The notes under the pieces are model-generated. The model searched no databases, was not told where the DNA came from, and saw nothing but the letters and a program-made list of their open reading frames with translations. Shown here piece after piece: positions 62,001 through 64,000 of a DNA stretch of 64,000 bases. The first letter of the stretch is position 1; each line of letters begins with the position of its first letter. A program made the translations under genes and the position numbers. The stretch lies in assembly GCF_051020975.1 (NCBI RefSeq), contig NC_135032.1, positions 310,001 to 374,000 on the forward strand, read 5' to 3'. The DNA is from Osmia lignaria lignaria (Eukaryota > Arthropoda > Insecta > Hymenoptera > Megachilidae).

Positions 62001-64000
62001 GGACATATTTCGAGATATTTCTTCTTCTTGTTGTTCTTCTTCTGCACAGCTGAGCTGGAAGTGGCATTTGCAGGTCGCAATAGTGCAGAGTTATCTCAAA
62101 GAAAGGGGCCACGGTGTTTCTGTATCTCTATTATGTTGGTGCGGCTTCGGAACTTTTAAATATCTCGATATATCTCGAAAACTACGCTTCTGATCAAAAA
62201 ATATCATAGAACGTAAATTGTAGGAAACATTATTCTCTACAAAAAAGGTCTCTTAACATTTTGCCATAGCTCGCTTCGTTTCCGAGATATTTGCAGATTC
62301 ATCTCAAGGGAAGGGGTCTGACGGACATATTTCGAGATATTTCTTCTTCTTGTTGTTCTTCTTCTGCACAGCTAAGCTCGAAGCGGCATTTGCTGCTCGC
62401 AATAGTGCAGAGTTATCTCAAAGAAAGAGGCCACGGTGTTTCTGTACCTCTATTATGTTGGTGCAGCTTCGGAACTTTTAAATATCTTGATATATCTCGA
62501 GAACTACGCATCTGATCAAAAAATATCATCGAACATAAAAAGTAGGAAACTTAATTCTCTACAAAAAAGGTCTCTCAACATTTTGCCATAGCTCGCTTCG
62601 TTTCCGAGATATTTGCAGATTTATCTCAAGGGAAGTGGCCTGACGGACATATTTCGAGATATTTCTTCTTCTTGTTGTTCTTGTTCTGCACAGCTAAGCT
62701 GGAAGTAGCATTTGCAGCTCGCAATAGTGCAGAGTTATCCCAAAGAAAGGGGCCACGGTGTTTCTGTATCTCTATTATGTTGGTGCGGCTTCGGAACTTT
62801 TAAATATCTTGATATATCTCGAGAACTACGCATCTGATCAAAAAATATCATACTACATAAAAAGTAGGAAACTTAATTCTCTACAAGAAAGGTCTCTAAA
62901 CATTTTGCCATAGCTCGCTTCGTTTCCGAGATATTTGCAGATTTATCTCAAGGGAAGGGGCCTGACGGACATATTTCGAGATATTTCTTCTTCTTGTTGT
63001 TCTTCTTCTGCACAGCTAAGCTGGAAGTGGCATTTGCAGCTCGCAATAGTGCAGAGTTATCTCAAAGAGAGGGGCCACGGTGTTTCTGTATCTCTATTAT
63101 GTTGGTGCGGCTTCGGAACTTTTAAATATCTTGATATATCTCGAGAACTACGCATCTGATCAAAAAATATCATAGAAGATAAAAAGTAGGAAACTTAACT
63201 CTCTACAAAAAAGGTCTCTTAACATTTTGCCATAGCTCGCTTCGTTTCCGAGATATTTGCATATTTATCTCAAGGGAAGGGGCCTGACGGACATATTTCG
63301 AGATATTTCTTCTTCTTGTTGTTCTTCTTCTGCACAGCTAAGCTGGAAGCGGCAGTTGCGGCTCGCACTAGTGCAGAGTTATCTCAAAGAAAGGGGCCAC
63401 GGTGTTTCTGTATCTCTATTATGTTGGTGCGGCTTCGGAACTTTTAAATATCTTGATATATCTCGAGAACTACGCATCTGATCAAAAAATATCATACTAC
63501 ATAAAAAGTAGGAAACTTAATTCTCTACAAGAAAGGTCTCTAAACATTTTGCCATAGCTCGCTTCGTTTCCGAGATATTTGCAGATTTATCTCAAGGGAA
63601 GGGGCCTAACGGACATATTTCGAGATATTTCTTCTTCTTGTTGTTCTTCTTCTGCACAGCTGAGCTGGAAGTGGCATTTGCAGGTCGCAATAGTGCAGAG
63701 TTATCTCAAAGAAAGGGGCCACGATGTTTCTGTATCTCTATTATGTTGGTGCGGCTTCGGAACTTTTAAATATCTCGATACATCTCGAAAACTACGCTTC
63801 TGATCAAAAAATATCATAGAACGTAAATTGTAGGAAACATTATTCTCTACAAAAAAGGTCTCTTAACATTTTGCCATAGCTCGCTTCGTTTCCGAGATAT
63901 TTGCAGATTCATCTCAAGGGAAGTGGTCTGACGGACATATTTCGAGATATTTCTTCTTCTTGTTGTTCTTCTTCTGCACAGCTAAGCTCGAAGCGGCATT
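59071..64000 (+). repeat. Heptamer (2254-bp) higher-order repeat, second unit shortened
   Basis: The first unit is 59071-61324 and the second begins at 61325. Order: E with GCGGTTTCGG; A with GGAAGTGGCC, TTCTTGTTCTGC and ATCCCAAAGACAGG; E with a B second half; A with GCTCGAAGCGGC and GTGCAGCTTCGG; A with ATCCCAAAGAAAGG; A with AAAGAGAGG; A/B with TTTGCATATTTATC. The next unit begins at 63579 but its E monomer already matches the third position, and the following partial copy (63901-64000) has GCTCGAAGCGGC. The repeat distance therefore shortens from seven to five monomers. The two full units differ at roughly ten sites, including GGAAGTAGC near 62707. Confidence 0.9.
63901..64000 (+). repeat. 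Partial monomer at right edge
   Basis: The first 100 bp of a monomer cut by the window boundary. It has CAGATTCATCTCAAGG, GTGGTCTGACGG and GCTCGAAGCGGC, matching the monomers at 60037 and 62291. The array clearly continues beyond the window. Confidence 0.93.

Larger units (their letters stand above)
1..64000 (+). repeat. 322-bp satellite DNA array, about 198.8 tandem monomers
   Basis: The same 322-bp sequence recurs head to tail across the entire window; landmarks such as TTTCCGAGATATTTGCAG, the TTC/TTG-rich pyrimidine tract and TGATCAAAAAATATC reappear every 322 bp. Counting from the TTG at 147, there are 198 complete copies and two partial ones. The net length drift over the array is only -2 bp. 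Copies differ by a few percent at most, and no copy is inverted or interrupted by unrelated DNA. One type A monomer is about 39% GC by hand count. A 322-bp unit is close to two short nucleosome repeats, a common satellite size. Heterochromatic (centromeric or pericentromeric) location is inferred from the architecture; nothing in the window proves it. I do not recognise the family name. Confidence 0.98.

Noticed and set aside
147..63803. A large family of tandem 74- to 84-residue protein genes, one per monomer
   Set aside because: All start at TTG (GTG at 38463), which is not a plausible routine start in a eukaryote. There is no in-frame ATG, variation is mostly amino-acid changing, and the reading frame changes with each 322-bp step. 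The only regular ATG opens eight codons. The frame is a by-product of one sequence repeated about 200 times.
1..64000. CRISPR array
   Set aside because: The regular spacing superficially suggests one, but the whole 322-bp unit repeats with no unique spacers between short repeats, and there are no cas genes.
1..64000. Ribosomal DNA, 5S, tRNA or histone-type tandem gene cluster
   Set aside because: The 322-bp unit contains no recognisable rRNA or tRNA sequence, no A or B box pair in a tRNA context and no long ATG frame.

Overview
The whole 64 kb window is one uninterrupted satellite DNA array. A 322-bp monomer is repeated head to tail, always in the same orientation. Using an arbitrary phase that starts at the TTG of the motif TTGCAGATTTATCTC, I count 198 complete monomers (147-63900), plus a 146-bp partial monomer at the left edge and a 100-bp partial at the right edge. 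The 322-bp step holds through the whole window except for three small length changes: +1 near 6516, -2 near 23660 and -1 near 30936. I see no protein-coding gene, RNA gene, transposon insertion, CRISPR array or inversion, and neither end of the array lies inside the window.

Organism: a eukaryote, because a homogeneous 64-kb array of nucleosome-scale repeats with higher-order structure is heterochromatin-type satellite (centromeric, pericentromeric, subtelomeric or sex-chromosome). Hand counts on one monomer give about 39% GC and 11 CpG against about 12 expected, so CpG is not depleted. That fits a genome with little DNA methylation, such as many insects, but it is weak taxonomic evidence and I do not recognise the satellite as a named family.

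Monomer types, named here: A (CAGCTCGCAATAGTG, CTCGAG, CATAAAAAG), B (CGGCTCGCACTAGTG, CTCGAAAA, CATAAATTG), C (5' part CAGCTCAAAGGAACTGG), C' (C with AACGGG and GATACTTC), D (TAAACTGG, TTTCCAGC) and E (GCTGAGCTGG, GCAGGTCGC). A and B differ at about 8 sites, roughly 97.5% identity.

Layout by higher-order pattern: 1-3147 hexamer (1932 bp) copy; 3295-10339 two copies of a block offset by 4509 bp; 11427-13538 tetramer copy; 15282-34276 variable-length higher-order repeat of 5 to 9 monomers, including a mismatch-free hexamer duplication; 34277-43614 mixed, poorly ordered monomers; 43615-48444 trimer units; 48123-57234 units of 7, 5, 10 and 7 monomers; 57139-58426 dimer; 58985-64000 heptamer unit that shortens to a pentamer at the right edge. 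These patterns are what unequal exchange and segmental amplification between sister arrays produce. Two exchange points can be located quite closely.

The 74-codon open frame present in almost every monomer starts at TTG, has no in-frame ATG, and differs between A and B mainly by amino-acid-changing substitutions. I read it as a consequence of array homogeneity and not as a gene.
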